In this document: positions 23,674-29,991 of the stretch, piece by piece | Numbering within the stretch: the first letter of the stretch is position 1 | Layout of the letters: each line of letters starts with the position of its first letter | Origin: Minisyncoccota bacterium | Lineage (GTDB): Bacteria; Patescibacteria; Paceibacteria; UBA9973; UBA918 | Direction of reading: 5' to 3' | Assembly: GCA_021734905.1 (NCBI GenBank) | Contig: JAIPIB010000007.1 | Coordinates: 1 to 42,779 of the forward strand | Length of the DNA: 42,779 nucleotides | Made by a program: the position numbers and the translations under genes | The notes under the pieces: generated by a model | Databases searched by the model: none | The model's input: only the letters and a program-made list of their open reading frames with translations | What the model was told of the DNA's origin: nothing

Positions 23674-24383
23674 ACGAAACATGCCCCACAACATACACAT
23701 GGTCAATTATAGACGTTATCGACGAAGCTCCTCGAGTACGTTCTCTTATTCTTAAAGCAAGAGACACACGTCCAGATTTTATATCAGGCCAATACCTTAC
23801 AGTTCTCCTCTCTGGGTATGAACCAGCAGAGGGAAAATCCTATAGCATTTCAAGTAGTGGAGACGAACTACTTGTACGACTCACGATTAAAGAAATGGGG
23901 GCATTCTCTAAAGCACTCTATGCTCACAACAAAGGTGACACACTCACCACAAGTGCACCATACGGTTTTTTCTATCCAGAACAAACGAGCAATCACGATC
24001 TCGTTTTTATAGCTGGAGGAATTGGTATAACACCAAACATAAGCATCATCAAAAAATTATGTTCTGGAGAGTACCCTAAAAAGATCACACTTTTCTATTC
24101 AAACAAAACCATCGCTGACATAATCTTTAAAGAAGAACTTGATGTCTTGCAAAAAAAATATCCTCTCTTTAATGTCATTCATCACATCACACAAGAGGAG
24201 GATGCACCACCACCTTTCGTAAAAGGACGCATGACTGGTGTCTCAATCTTAAAAAATATTTCTGACATTCAAAAAACCGAACTCTTCATCTGCGGCTCAA
24301 TCGACTTTACCAAAAATCTTTGGAGAGAACTTCGTGAGGAAGGAATACCGAATACACAACTTTATACTGAAGGATTTTTTTAA
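23670..24383 (+). CDS. Ferredoxin/flavodoxin-NAD(P)H reductase family protein
   Basis: A 237-residue FAD- and NAD(P)H-binding oxidoreductase. The flavin-binding barrel shows FISGQYLTVLL (31-41) and KSYSISSS (51-58), and the nucleotide domain has FIAGGIGITPNISIIK (about 111-126) and LFICGS. No 2Fe-2S plant-type ferredoxin domain is attached. It could reduce a flavodoxin or ferredoxin, or act directly, to supply electrons for NrdG activation and cluster assembly. That role is inferred from its place as the last gene of the nrdDG-iscSU operon, with a 4-bp overlap. The operon ends at the hairpin near 24393-24416. Confidence 0.9.
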   Translation: MNETCPTTYTWSIIDVIDEAPRVRSLILKARDTRPDFISGQYLTVLLSGYEPAEGKSYSISSSGDELLVRLTIKEMGAFSKALYAHNKGDTLTTSAPYGFFYPEQTSNHDLVFIAGGIGITPNISIIKKLCSGEYPKKITLFYSNKTIADIIFKEELDVLQKKYPLFNVIHHITQEEDAPPPFVKGRMTGVSILKNISDIQKTELFICGSIDFTKNLWRELREEGIPNTQLYTEGFF

Positions 24384-24416
24384 ATAAAAAAGAGGGTACC
24401 TCCGAAGAGATACCCT
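24382..24416. terminator. Bidirectional terminator between convergent genes
   Basis: A 10-bp stem with one mismatch (24393-24402 with 24407-24416) and a CGAA loop. The minus strand has a strong T-tract (plus A-run 24385-24391); the plus strand has a weaker tail (ATTGCTTTT). It serves the nrdD operon and the small gene at 24437-24676. Confidence 0.7.
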
Positions 24417-24436
24417 ATTGCTTTTCGTTTCGCCGA

Positions 24437-24676
24437 TTACTGCTGTGCGGGCGGTGGTGTTTTCTGTTCATCCTTCCTCAAAAGAAAGGCCGGACCTCTG
24501 TTTCCTTCTGGCCAAACAAGCATTGCATCACCGATGCAATAGCTATTCGACATATTGGGAATACCTCGATGCACCGTTCGTTGTTCAAAAGGAATACCTG
24601 ATGGACTGATTTTCATCTGAGCACCATTAACCTTTACTTCCACCCATTTCGGTGCCGGGACAAGCGTTTTACCCAT
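24437..24676 (-). CDS. Small hypothetical protein with shared 5' leader
   Basis: From the ATG at 24676 this is a 79-residue protein (starting MGKTLVPAPKWVEVKV) with a predicted beta-rich body and a polar PPPAQQ tail. It has no membrane segment. The start is fixed by a GGAG ribosome site about 9 nt upstream. A longer reading would start within the leader hairpin without a ribosome site. A TTGACA promoter and a conserved 25-nt stem-loop leader, shared with the next gene, precede it. The family is unknown. Strong promoter, strong ribosome site and terminator suggest high expression. Confidence 0.65.
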   Translation of the reverse strand: MGKTLVPAPKWVEVKVNGAQMKISPSGIPFEQRTVHRGIPNMSNSYCIGDAMLVWPEGNRGPAFLLRKDEQKTPPPAQQ

Positions 24677-24700
24677 TAAGTTCTCCAATTTGAAGTTTAA

Positions 24701-24725
24701 GAACATCGGCTTACCTGAGCCGAAG
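24701..24725 (-). repeat. 25-nt leader stem-loop, copy 1
   Basis: Identical in all 25 positions to 25241-25265. On the minus strand it folds as TCGGCT / AGCCGA with a 6-nt loop and begins about where transcription from the TTGACA promoter should start. Confidence 0.85.
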
Positions 24726-24730
24726 GTGTC

Positions 24731-24758
24731 ATCCTACCGTAATAAACATACTTGTCAA
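24731..24758 (-). promoter_or_regulatory. Sigma-70-type promoter of the 24437-24676 gene
   Basis: TTGACA (plus 24753-24758), a 16-nt spacer, then TAGGAT (plus 24731-24736) on the minus strand. The predicted start falls at the leader stem-loop. Confidence 0.6.
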
Positions 24759-24795
24759 GACATACCTACAATTTCACTCATAATGTAAGCCATAA

Positions 24796-24832
24796 AATAA
24801 AAAACGGGCAACCTTTTGGAGGGGTTGCCCGC
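24796..24832 (-). terminator. Terminator of the 24862-25197 gene
   Basis: A 9-bp perfect stem (24805-24813 with 24823-24831) followed on the minus strand by a T-run (plus A-run 24797-24804). Confidence 0.85.
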
Positions 24833-24861
24833 TGTTGTGGATATCGGCCGAAGCCGGTTAG

Positions 24862-25197
24862 TCAGGAGGTCGTGATCTCGGTACCAGCCTTGAGCTGGAC
24901 CGTGTGCCCTTCGGATTCCAAGAAGGTCTTGGCAAAGACACGGAGCTCATCCTTGGTGCCGGCCATCATCCCCGACTTGCCGTTCAACAAGATCATCGAC
25001 TCGCCCTGCGGAATGCCGCGAATGCTTTTGACCTCGCGGCCGTCGACAGTTCCATGGTAATCGGTGAATTTCGCGCCATGGAGGCTCTGTGCCGAAATTG
25101 CAGTCTTGTGGCCATTTCCATTGACGTCAACGTTGACATGAGTCGCGGCGATGCGACGATTACCTTGGCCGGATCTGGCGTTATTTCTGGTTTGCAT
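24862..25197 (-). CDS. Small GC-rich hypothetical protein, SD-led
   Basis: A 111-residue soluble protein with an Arg/Gln/Asn-rich N-terminus (MQTRNNARSGQGNRRIAATH). Its body is rich in beta-strand and Gly (VDVNGNGHKTAI, GESMILLNGKSGMMAGTK), and it ends in EGHTVQLKAGTEITTS. I do not recognise it. The coding DNA is clearly more GC-rich than most of the window. The AGGAGA ribosome site lies 7 nt before the ATG, and promoter, leader hairpin and terminator are all strong, so it is a well-defined single-gene unit. The composition suggests horizontal acquisition or high-expression codon bias. Confidence 0.72.
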   Translation of the reverse strand: MQTRNNARSGQGNRRIAATHVNVDVNGNGHKTAISAQSLHGAKFTDYHGTVDGREVKSIRGIPQGESMILLNGKSGMMAGTKDELRVFAKTFLESEGHTVQLKAGTEITTS

Positions 25198-25240
25198 CGG
25201 TGATTCTCCTGTTTGATTTTTGATTTGGGCGGATGCCCGA

Positions 25241-25265
25241 GAACATCGGCTTACCTGAGCCGAAG
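25241..25265 (-). repeat. 25-nt leader stem-loop, copy 2
   Basis: Identical to copy 1 at 24701-24725. It again lies directly downstream of a TTGACA promoter and upstream of an SD-led small gene. Confidence 0.85.
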
Positions 25266-25269
25266 CACT

Positions 25270-25298
25270 ACACTATCGTCTCTTTCATTTTTTGTCAA
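25270..25298 (-). promoter_or_regulatory. Promoter of the 24862-25197 gene
   Basis: A consensus TTGACA (plus 25293-25298), a 17-nt spacer and a weak -10 (TAGTGT, plus 25270-25275) on the minus strand, then the leader stem-loop. Confidence 0.55.
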
Positions 25299-25393
25299 CG
25301 AATTATAAGACTTTTATAGATAATATGGCGTTTTTCCGAAAGACCTTTCAATGTAGCATTGACGATGTAACGTAATTTTCTGATAAAGGGTTT

Positions 25394-25439
25394 AAAAACA
25401 AGCAAAAAGCACCCAAATGGGTGCTTTTTGCTTGTTTTT
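25394..25439. terminator. Long bidirectional terminator
   Basis: A perfect 21-bp stem (25394-25414 with 25419-25439) with a 4-nt loop. A-runs on one arm and T-runs on the other let it act in both directions. It would end the small acidic ORF on the minus strand. Confidence 0.85.
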
Positions 25440-25448
25440 GTTTTCTAC

Positions 25449-25571
25449 TTATTCAGCTGCGGGTGCTTCAGTTTCTGTTTCTACTGCATCTGTTGCAGGC
25501 ATATCTGTTGCCGGAGCATCAGTTGTAGTAACTTCCTCGGGGGTTACTGTTTCTGTTGTTTCATCTGTCAT
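25449..25571 (-). CDS. Possible small acidic low-complexity protein
   Basis: A 40-residue reading frame from ATG at 25571, made almost only of Thr, Glu, Asp, Ala, Pro and Val (MTDETTETVTPEEVTTTDAP and then TDMPATDAVETETEAPAAE). A good promoter and a long terminator frame it, but no Shine-Dalgarno sequence is seen. It could be a tiny disordered protein or simply a small RNA gene. A longer in-frame reading starting at 25688 would cross the promoter and is unlikely. If it is not coding, the stretch 25198-25713 has no gene apart from these signals. Confidence 0.4.
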   Translation of the reverse strand: MTDETTETVTPEEVTTTDAPATDMPATDAVETETEAPAAE

Positions 25572-25612
25572 AGTCGTGATTGGTGTTAAAACTGATAATC
25601 CGACCAGCTGTG

Positions 25613-25641
25613 AGTATACCCTATTTGAACACACATTCCAA
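25613..25641 (-). promoter_or_regulatory. Promoter of the small acidic ORF or RNA
   Basis: TTGGAA (plus 25636-25641), a 17-nt spacer and TATACT (plus 25613-25618) on the minus strand. Confidence 0.55.
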
Positions 25642-25713
25642 GTAAATAAAGGGCTTTTCTTACTTTGAATGAATCGCCGGCATTTCATTTTTAATGGCTC
25701 CTATCAACGATAA

Positions 25714-26934
25714 TCACTCCATATCAAGGATAAGCCCTCCCCATGTAAAATCATGAGCACCATGACCCTTTCCTGAGCGAGCGTCATAAAATTCCCTAAA
25801 TCCTGAGATAGTGATTAGGCCGACAGTTTTTTCTTTAATTGTTGCTGCCAAATCATGGAAACCATAATCCTTAAGACCTTTGTAAATAAACCAATTAATT
25901 GCAGTCCATGTCGGACCTCTCCAAAGGTCATCATTTGTATACGTTTGCTCGTGATGCGAGACAGACGGAATGGGAAATTGTGTAAAAAATTTATCTTTAT
26001 TAAGGAGATATTTTTCTACTAGTATTTTTGCTTCCTCTTTATGAAGAATTCCTGCATACAGTGGCATAAACAGCCCCCATGTTTCAATAAGTACCTTCTC
26101 CTGATCTTCTCCTTGTAGTGAATAATACCAACACCCAATACCCATATGTAATTGCATCGATGCTTTCATCTGTTTGGCACAAAGACTAAAAACATCAGCT
26201 TCATTAGCTTCACCAATCTCGCGAGCAATGGACGAAAGAGCTTCAAGTGAACGTAGACAAATCGCGTTAAATGAGACATCTTCAACCCAGAAGTGATGCC
26301 GTGTACATTTTTGAACTTCAAAATGACATGCTGCATGTTCGCGAACTCTATCAATCCTTCGGTGAAGACTCTCAGCTGGCGTCTGTTTTGAAGTTAGTCC
26401 CTGTAACACATCGAAACGTGGAGAATTATCTTCACCTGATTCATCAGGGTTGATAATCCCCAAAAGTCCGTGGCCACTATAATTTCGTTCTGTCAGTAAA
26501 CATAAGTAATAAGCGCGTACTGCTGGATAAATTTCATTCAAAAATGCAATATCGTGTGTACGAGTATGGAGATGCCAGATTGCAGTAGCAAGGAGTGGTG
26601 GTTGTGTTATGGAACTGACACCAACTGTTCCCCATGCCTGCGTTAACACATCACCTTCATTTTCTCTCCCCCACTTTATGGTTTGATATGCTTCATCCCA
26701 GTAAATCATATGGGGAATAAGTCCATTCGCAAGTGGTTTTGCAAGGACTGAACGTAATTCATTTTGTGCGAGCGTACTATCCAGATGAGAAAGAATGATC
26801 GAATGAAAACAAGAATCCCAAAACCATTGAAAGGGGTAATGCTCTGGTGAAGGAACGGTGTACATAAAATCACCAGAAACACGTCTATTTCCCTGCATAA
26901 GTTTCTCAACATGGTCAGTAAACTTCGCATTCAT
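25714..26934 (-). CDS. GH63/GH37-like (alpha/alpha)6 glycoside hydrolase
   Basis: A 406-residue cytoplasmic glycosidase of the (alpha/alpha)6-barrel type. Marker stretches are PFQWFWDSCFHSIIL (34-48), NPDESGEDNSPR, DLWRGPTWTAINWFIYKG and EFYDARSGKGHGAHDFTWGGLIL near the C-terminus. The GH63/GH37 group includes mannosylglycerate/glucosylglycerate hydrolases, trehalases and glucosidase-like enzymes that invert alpha-linked sugars. It may recycle a compatible solute or storage sugar. The exact substrate is not fixed by the motifs. A TACAAT -10-like box lies 9 nt before the ATG. No operon partner is evident. Confidence 0.82.
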   Translation of the reverse strand: MNAKFTDHVEKLMQGNRRVSGDFMYTVPSPEHYPFQWFWDSCFHSIILSHLDSTLAQNELRSVLAKPLANGLIPHMIYWDEAYQTIKWGRENEGDVLTQAWGTVGVSSITQPPLLATAIWHLHTRTHDIAFLNEIYPAVRAYYLCLLTERNYSGHGLLGIINPDESGEDNSPRFDVLQGLTSKQTPAESLHRRIDRVREHAACHFEVQKCTRHHFWVEDVSFNAICLRSLEALSSIAREIGEANEADVFSLCAKQMKASMQLHMGIGCWYYSLQGEDQEKVLIETWGLFMPLYAGILHKEEAKILVEKYLLNKDKFFTQFPIPSVSHHEQTYTNDDLWRGPTWTAINWFIYKGLKDYGFHDLAATIKEKTVGLITISGFREFYDARSGKGHGAHDFTWGGLILDME

Positions 26935-27001
26935 ATTATTTTAATTGTACGCTTTTATGACCCCTCTGTTCACTTTGTTGGGGACAAATAAAATATGACG
27001 C

Positions 27002-27316
27002 TTATTTTAAAAGTTCCTTTTCAAGTCGAATCATTTCATCCAAAAATGCTTTCGAAAGGTCTATCTTATATTCAACAGACAGAAGGAGTGTTGCCCACAA
27101 AATCTCAGCAAGTTCGTGTTCAAGATTTTTATTTAAATCAGAGACTTCTCTAAAACCTTCCTTAGCTAAAACAAGTCTTCCTAAGTCACCAACATCAGAT
27201 ACAAGTCCTGCATATGTTTCTTCTGCGGTCCATGCTTTATACGACTTCTTCTTCTCAAAGTCAGAATATAAGCCTTTAATATGAAGAGCTTTTTTTGTTA
27301 AATCTGGAATATTCAT
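27002..27316 (-). CDS. MazG-like nucleotide pyrophosphohydrolase
   Basis: A 104-residue all-alpha protein with the MazG-like pattern: WTAEETYAGLVSDVGDLGRLVL (about 29-50) and LEHELAEILWATLLLSVEYKIDL (about 65-87). Acidic residues in these helices bind Mg2+ in the family and cleave NTPs to NMP and pyrophosphate, often cleaning non-canonical nucleotides. The usual EExxE is reduced here to ETYAGLVSDVGD, which may alter activity. Its ATG overlaps the stop of the upstream CorA-like gene by 4 bp, so the two are translated together. Confidence 0.78.
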   Translation of the reverse strand: MNIPDLTKKALHIKGLYSDFEKKKSYKAWTAEETYAGLVSDVGDLGRLVLAKEGFREVSDLNKNLEHELAEILWATLLLSVEYKIDLSKAFLDEMIRLEKELLK

Positions 27317-28503
27317 TTTATGTCTCTATCGGCTTTAATATCTTTGATAGTGTATTCTTTATTGAGTGATATGTTACGCATAACTCGATTGACAGTCCAT
27401 CCAATAAAAGCAAGGAGGGCAAAATAAAAGAGTCCAACAAGCTTAAATTGTGGAAGTTCTGTCTTTGAAAATAGTCCAAGCAAGGTGGCTCCAACGCCCA
27501 TAGATGTAACCACCGTCAAGTTTTGAATCGAACTGTTCGTCGCTTTTGCCTGAAGATCTCCGAATACACTCAATGCTGAGTCAACGTATGTCTTTGTCAT
27601 ACGCCATATTTCCTTTACGTAACCAAGTGTATCATTGAGTGTTTCATGCTTGAATTGCATTACGCCGATAAACTTCTCCATCTTTGGATTATTTCGTACT
27701 ATTGCGCCACGCGTATTAATATATGCTCCCATCTGATTAATCCTCGTATCAATCATATTAATGGTTTTCTGGTAGCCCTCAATTTTTTCTTTGAAACCAG
27801 AAATTTCTTTGCCTTGTATCTTGCCGCGCTCTTTTACCTCTGCAATATTCTCCCAAATTACTCTATGCAGGTTCAAATATCGGTGCATTTGTGACTTAAA
27901 TTCACGTATGAAAATTTGTTCACCAATAAACTGTTCAATGGTCTCCATTTTTTCACCTTTTGTGTTAATAATATAGAGTGTATCTCCACGATGAATTTCA
28001 AAGGTCGGTTTTTTGACTTCAAAATGTTTTGTCTGCCCAAACTCTTTAATTAAACCATCAATATCTTTTACCGATGCTTTTTCAAGTACAATAAAATATG
28101 GGTAAACAGTCTTAATATTTGCCAATTCCTTTGGAATAGGAGCTCCAAGGCTAAAAACATAACTGAGACCTTCCGAAAGTGCCTTTTCATAATACTCAGT
28201 CAGTAATGAAATAGTCTCTTTAATCCCATTTTTTGAATCTTCTGAATCATGCCCAATCAAAATCAGTCCGTCTTCAAAAATTTTTAATGATATCCCATCC
28301 TCCGTCATGGCGTGAATATACTCAAAGTCTGAATGAATATCCTCTACACTAACAAGACGAAGATTATCTTTTAGACTCTTTAATTTCTGCTTATCGAGAT
28401 TTAGTGGTGACTCTCCACTGGTCATAAAATCATAGATCTCAGACAAATGCAGTGTGGTCCGTTGAAACCAGCTTCCAATATATATTCTTTTTACATCAAG
28501 CAT
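27313..28503 (-). CDS. Coiled-coil membrane protein, CorA-like C-terminus
   Basis: A 396-residue protein. The first 190 residues are mixed alpha/beta. Residues about 200-340 are long charged helices (IAEVKERGKIQGKEISGFKE and onward). Two transmembrane helices lie near the C-terminus (about 345-365 and 371-390), the first preceded by SSIQNLTVVTSMGVGATLLG. This layout resembles CorA-type Mg2+ channels and DUF155/RMD1-like proteins, but the CorA GMN signature after helix 1 is missing. An ion channel role is therefore uncertain. A TATACT -10 sits 6 nt before the ATG. It is coupled to the MazG-like gene. Confidence 0.68.
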   Translation of the reverse strand: MLDVKRIYIGSWFQRTTLHLSEIYDFMTSGESPLNLDKQKLKSLKDNLRLVSVEDIHSDFEYIHAMTEDGISLKIFEDGLILIGHDSEDSKNGIKETISLLTEYYEKALSEGLSYVFSLGAPIPKELANIKTVYPYFIVLEKASVKDIDGLIKEFGQTKHFEVKKPTFEIHRGDTLYIINTKGEKMETIEQFIGEQIFIREFKSQMHRYLNLHRVIWENIAEVKERGKIQGKEISGFKEKIEGYQKTINMIDTRINQMGAYINTRGAIVRNNPKMEKFIGVMQFKHETLNDTLGYVKEIWRMTKTYVDSALSVFGDLQAKATNSSIQNLTVVTSMGVGATLLGLFSKTELPQFKLVGLFYFALLAFIGWTVNRVMRNISLNKEYTIKDIKADRDIK

Positions 28504-28509
28504 ACCAGT

Positions 28510-28515
28510 AGTATA
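28510..28515 (-). promoter_or_regulatory. -10 element, leaderless gene at 28503
   Basis: TATACT on the minus strand, 6 nt before the ATG at 28503. Confidence 0.45.
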
Positions 28516-28576
28516 ACCTACCCAAAATTACATTTGAGCTTTTTAACAACACCCTCTACACACCAATTGTCTGGGA

Positions 28577-29314
28577 TTATTTCTTAGTGAATCCTTCCAT
28601 CGCGCGCAGTGCTTCCATAGGGATCATGTACACAATAGTATTACTTTGGTCTGAAGACATGTCATTTATTGACTGGAGTGTCCTCAGATGAAGTGCTCCT
28701 GGTGTTGCAGAAAGAACCGCTGCGGCTCTGGAGATATTCTCTGAAGCTGCCAGTTCTCCTTCTGAATTGATGATTACAGCCCTCTTTTCTCTTTCCGCCT
28801 CTGCTTGTTTCCCTATTGTCCTCTCCATGTCAGCCGGAAGACTCACGTCTTTTAGTTCGACATTTTGGACTTTCAACCCCCAAGCATCTGTTTCTTTGTC
28901 GACAATTTCACGAATCCGTTCAGCAATCTTATCTCGACTTGATAACAGCTCATCAAGAGTAACCTCACCTACAATATTCCTCATTGTCGTCTGTGCATAC
29001 TGTGATATGGCGTATTGAAAATTTTCAACTTCAACAATGGCTTTATATGCATCCGAAACCTTGTAATAGATAACTGCGTTAACGCGCACTGTGACGTTAT
29101 CTCGGGTAATAGCGTTTTGATCTGGAACATCAACAGCCTTCGTCCGCACATCAACTTTTTGGTATCCCTGAATAATTGGAAAAACCAATCTCCATCCAGG
29201 CTCCATGATTGAGGTAAATTTTCCAAGAGTAAATCGTACCCCTTTTTGGTATTGATTTATCTGCCGAATACTGATAGTGATTAAAAATAGAGCGAGGAAT
29301 AAGAAATATGACAT
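28577..29314 (-). CDS. Slipin/stomatin-like SPFH (Band 7) protein
   Basis: A 245-residue membrane-anchored SPFH protein: one N-terminal hydrophobic helix (1-16), then the Band 7 domain with EPGWRLVFPIIQGYQKVDVR (about 38-57), YYKVSDAYKAIVEVENFQYAI and the conserved RNIVGEVTLDELLSSR. A helical region follows (ADMERTIGKQAEAEREKRA). The C-terminal hydrophobic SPFH-end motif NTIVYMIPMEAL is present. Slipins form ring-shaped oligomers in membrane microdomains and often pair with NfeD proteases; no NfeD gene is adjacent here. Family call is firm, role not. Confidence 0.92.
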   Translation of the reverse strand: MSYFLFLALFLITISIRQINQYQKGVRFTLGKFTSIMEPGWRLVFPIIQGYQKVDVRTKAVDVPDQNAITRDNVTVRVNAVIYYKVSDAYKAIVEVENFQYAISQYAQTTMRNIVGEVTLDELLSSRDKIAERIREIVDKETDAWGLKVQNVELKDVSLPADMERTIGKQAEAEREKRAVIINSEGELAASENISRAAAVLSATPGALHLRTLQSINDMSSDQSNTIVYMIPMEALRAMEGFTKK

Positions 29315-29391
29315 AGAAAAAAATTACATAACTAATACCTGTATTATACCATTTTTACTACACATCCTTCAGGCACACAAAATGTCCGTGA

Positions 29392-29397
29392 TATACT
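29392..29397 (+). promoter_or_regulatory. -10 element of the DUF2061 gene (leaderless)
   Basis: TATACT lies exactly 6 nt before the ATG at 29404. The leader would be absent. Confidence 0.5.
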
Positions 29398-29403
29398 TTT
29401 TTT

Positions 29404-29619
29404 ATGATTATTCCACACGAAAAACATTCACGATCAGTCGTTAAATCTGTTGTATATCGTACACTGAGCATTTCGGCAGATTCATTAGTTGCTTACTTTT
29501 TTACAAGAAATGCCATAGCGACATTCACCATAGTCGCCATAGTAAATGGTTACAGTACTATTCTCTACTACCTACACGAACGCATTTGGGCGCACATCAC
29601 TTGGGGACAAAAGAAGTAA
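29404..29619 (+). CDS. DUF2061-family small membrane protein
   Basis: A 71-residue protein with two hydrophobic segments and the DUF2061 pattern: RSVVKSVVYRTLSISADSLV, then ILYYLHERIWAHITWG at the C-terminus. Members are small inner-membrane proteins of unknown function, sometimes fused or adjacent to sulfur-assimilation genes in other bacteria. Here it stands alone on the plus strand between minus-strand genes. Its -10 box abuts the start codon, which supports this ATG. Confidence 0.87.
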   Translation: MIIPHEKHSRSVVKSVVYRTLSISADSLVAYFFTRNAIATFTIVAIVNGYSTILYYLHERIWAHITWGQKK

Positions 29620-29637
29620 AAATGTTTTAATAACGGA

Positions 29638-29874
29638 CTATTTCCGTGTTCCGTCTTGTTTAAAAAAAGTCCATACATAGTATTTTTCAACTTTTTCGCG
29701 TGCCCAATCTGTCTTACGCAGAAAAGTTAAACTCGATTTTACACTTGGGTTTTGTATAAAGCATTTAATTTTTATTTTCTTTCCTAATTCTTCCCATCCG
29801 AACTGAGCAACCAGCTCTTCAACAATGGTCTTAAGTGTGACCCCGTGCAGTGGATTATTTTTCTGTGATTCCAT
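29638..29874 (-). CDS. VF530/DUF2132 family protein
   Basis: A 78-residue protein that matches the VF530 (DUF2132) family along its whole length: NPLHGVTLKTIVEELVAQFGWEELG, IKCFIQNPSVKSSLTFLRKTDWAREKVE. The family is a small helical fold proposed to bind DNA; its biological role is not established. It is convergent with the DUF2061 gene, 18 nt apart. The sequence is typical, with no sign of degeneration. Confidence 0.92.
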   Translation of the reverse strand: MESQKNNPLHGVTLKTIVEELVAQFGWEELGKKIKIKCFIQNPSVKSSLTFLRKTDWAREKVEKYYVWTFFKQDGTRK

Positions 29875-29991
29875 AAAATGATTCTTGAGTATACATTACT
29901 ACAATAGCATCAAAAACACCCCACTATCTAAAGCGGTGTCAAAGTCCCATAATTCAAAATGTTTGATTAGTTAGTAAGTTTTCCAAAGAGC

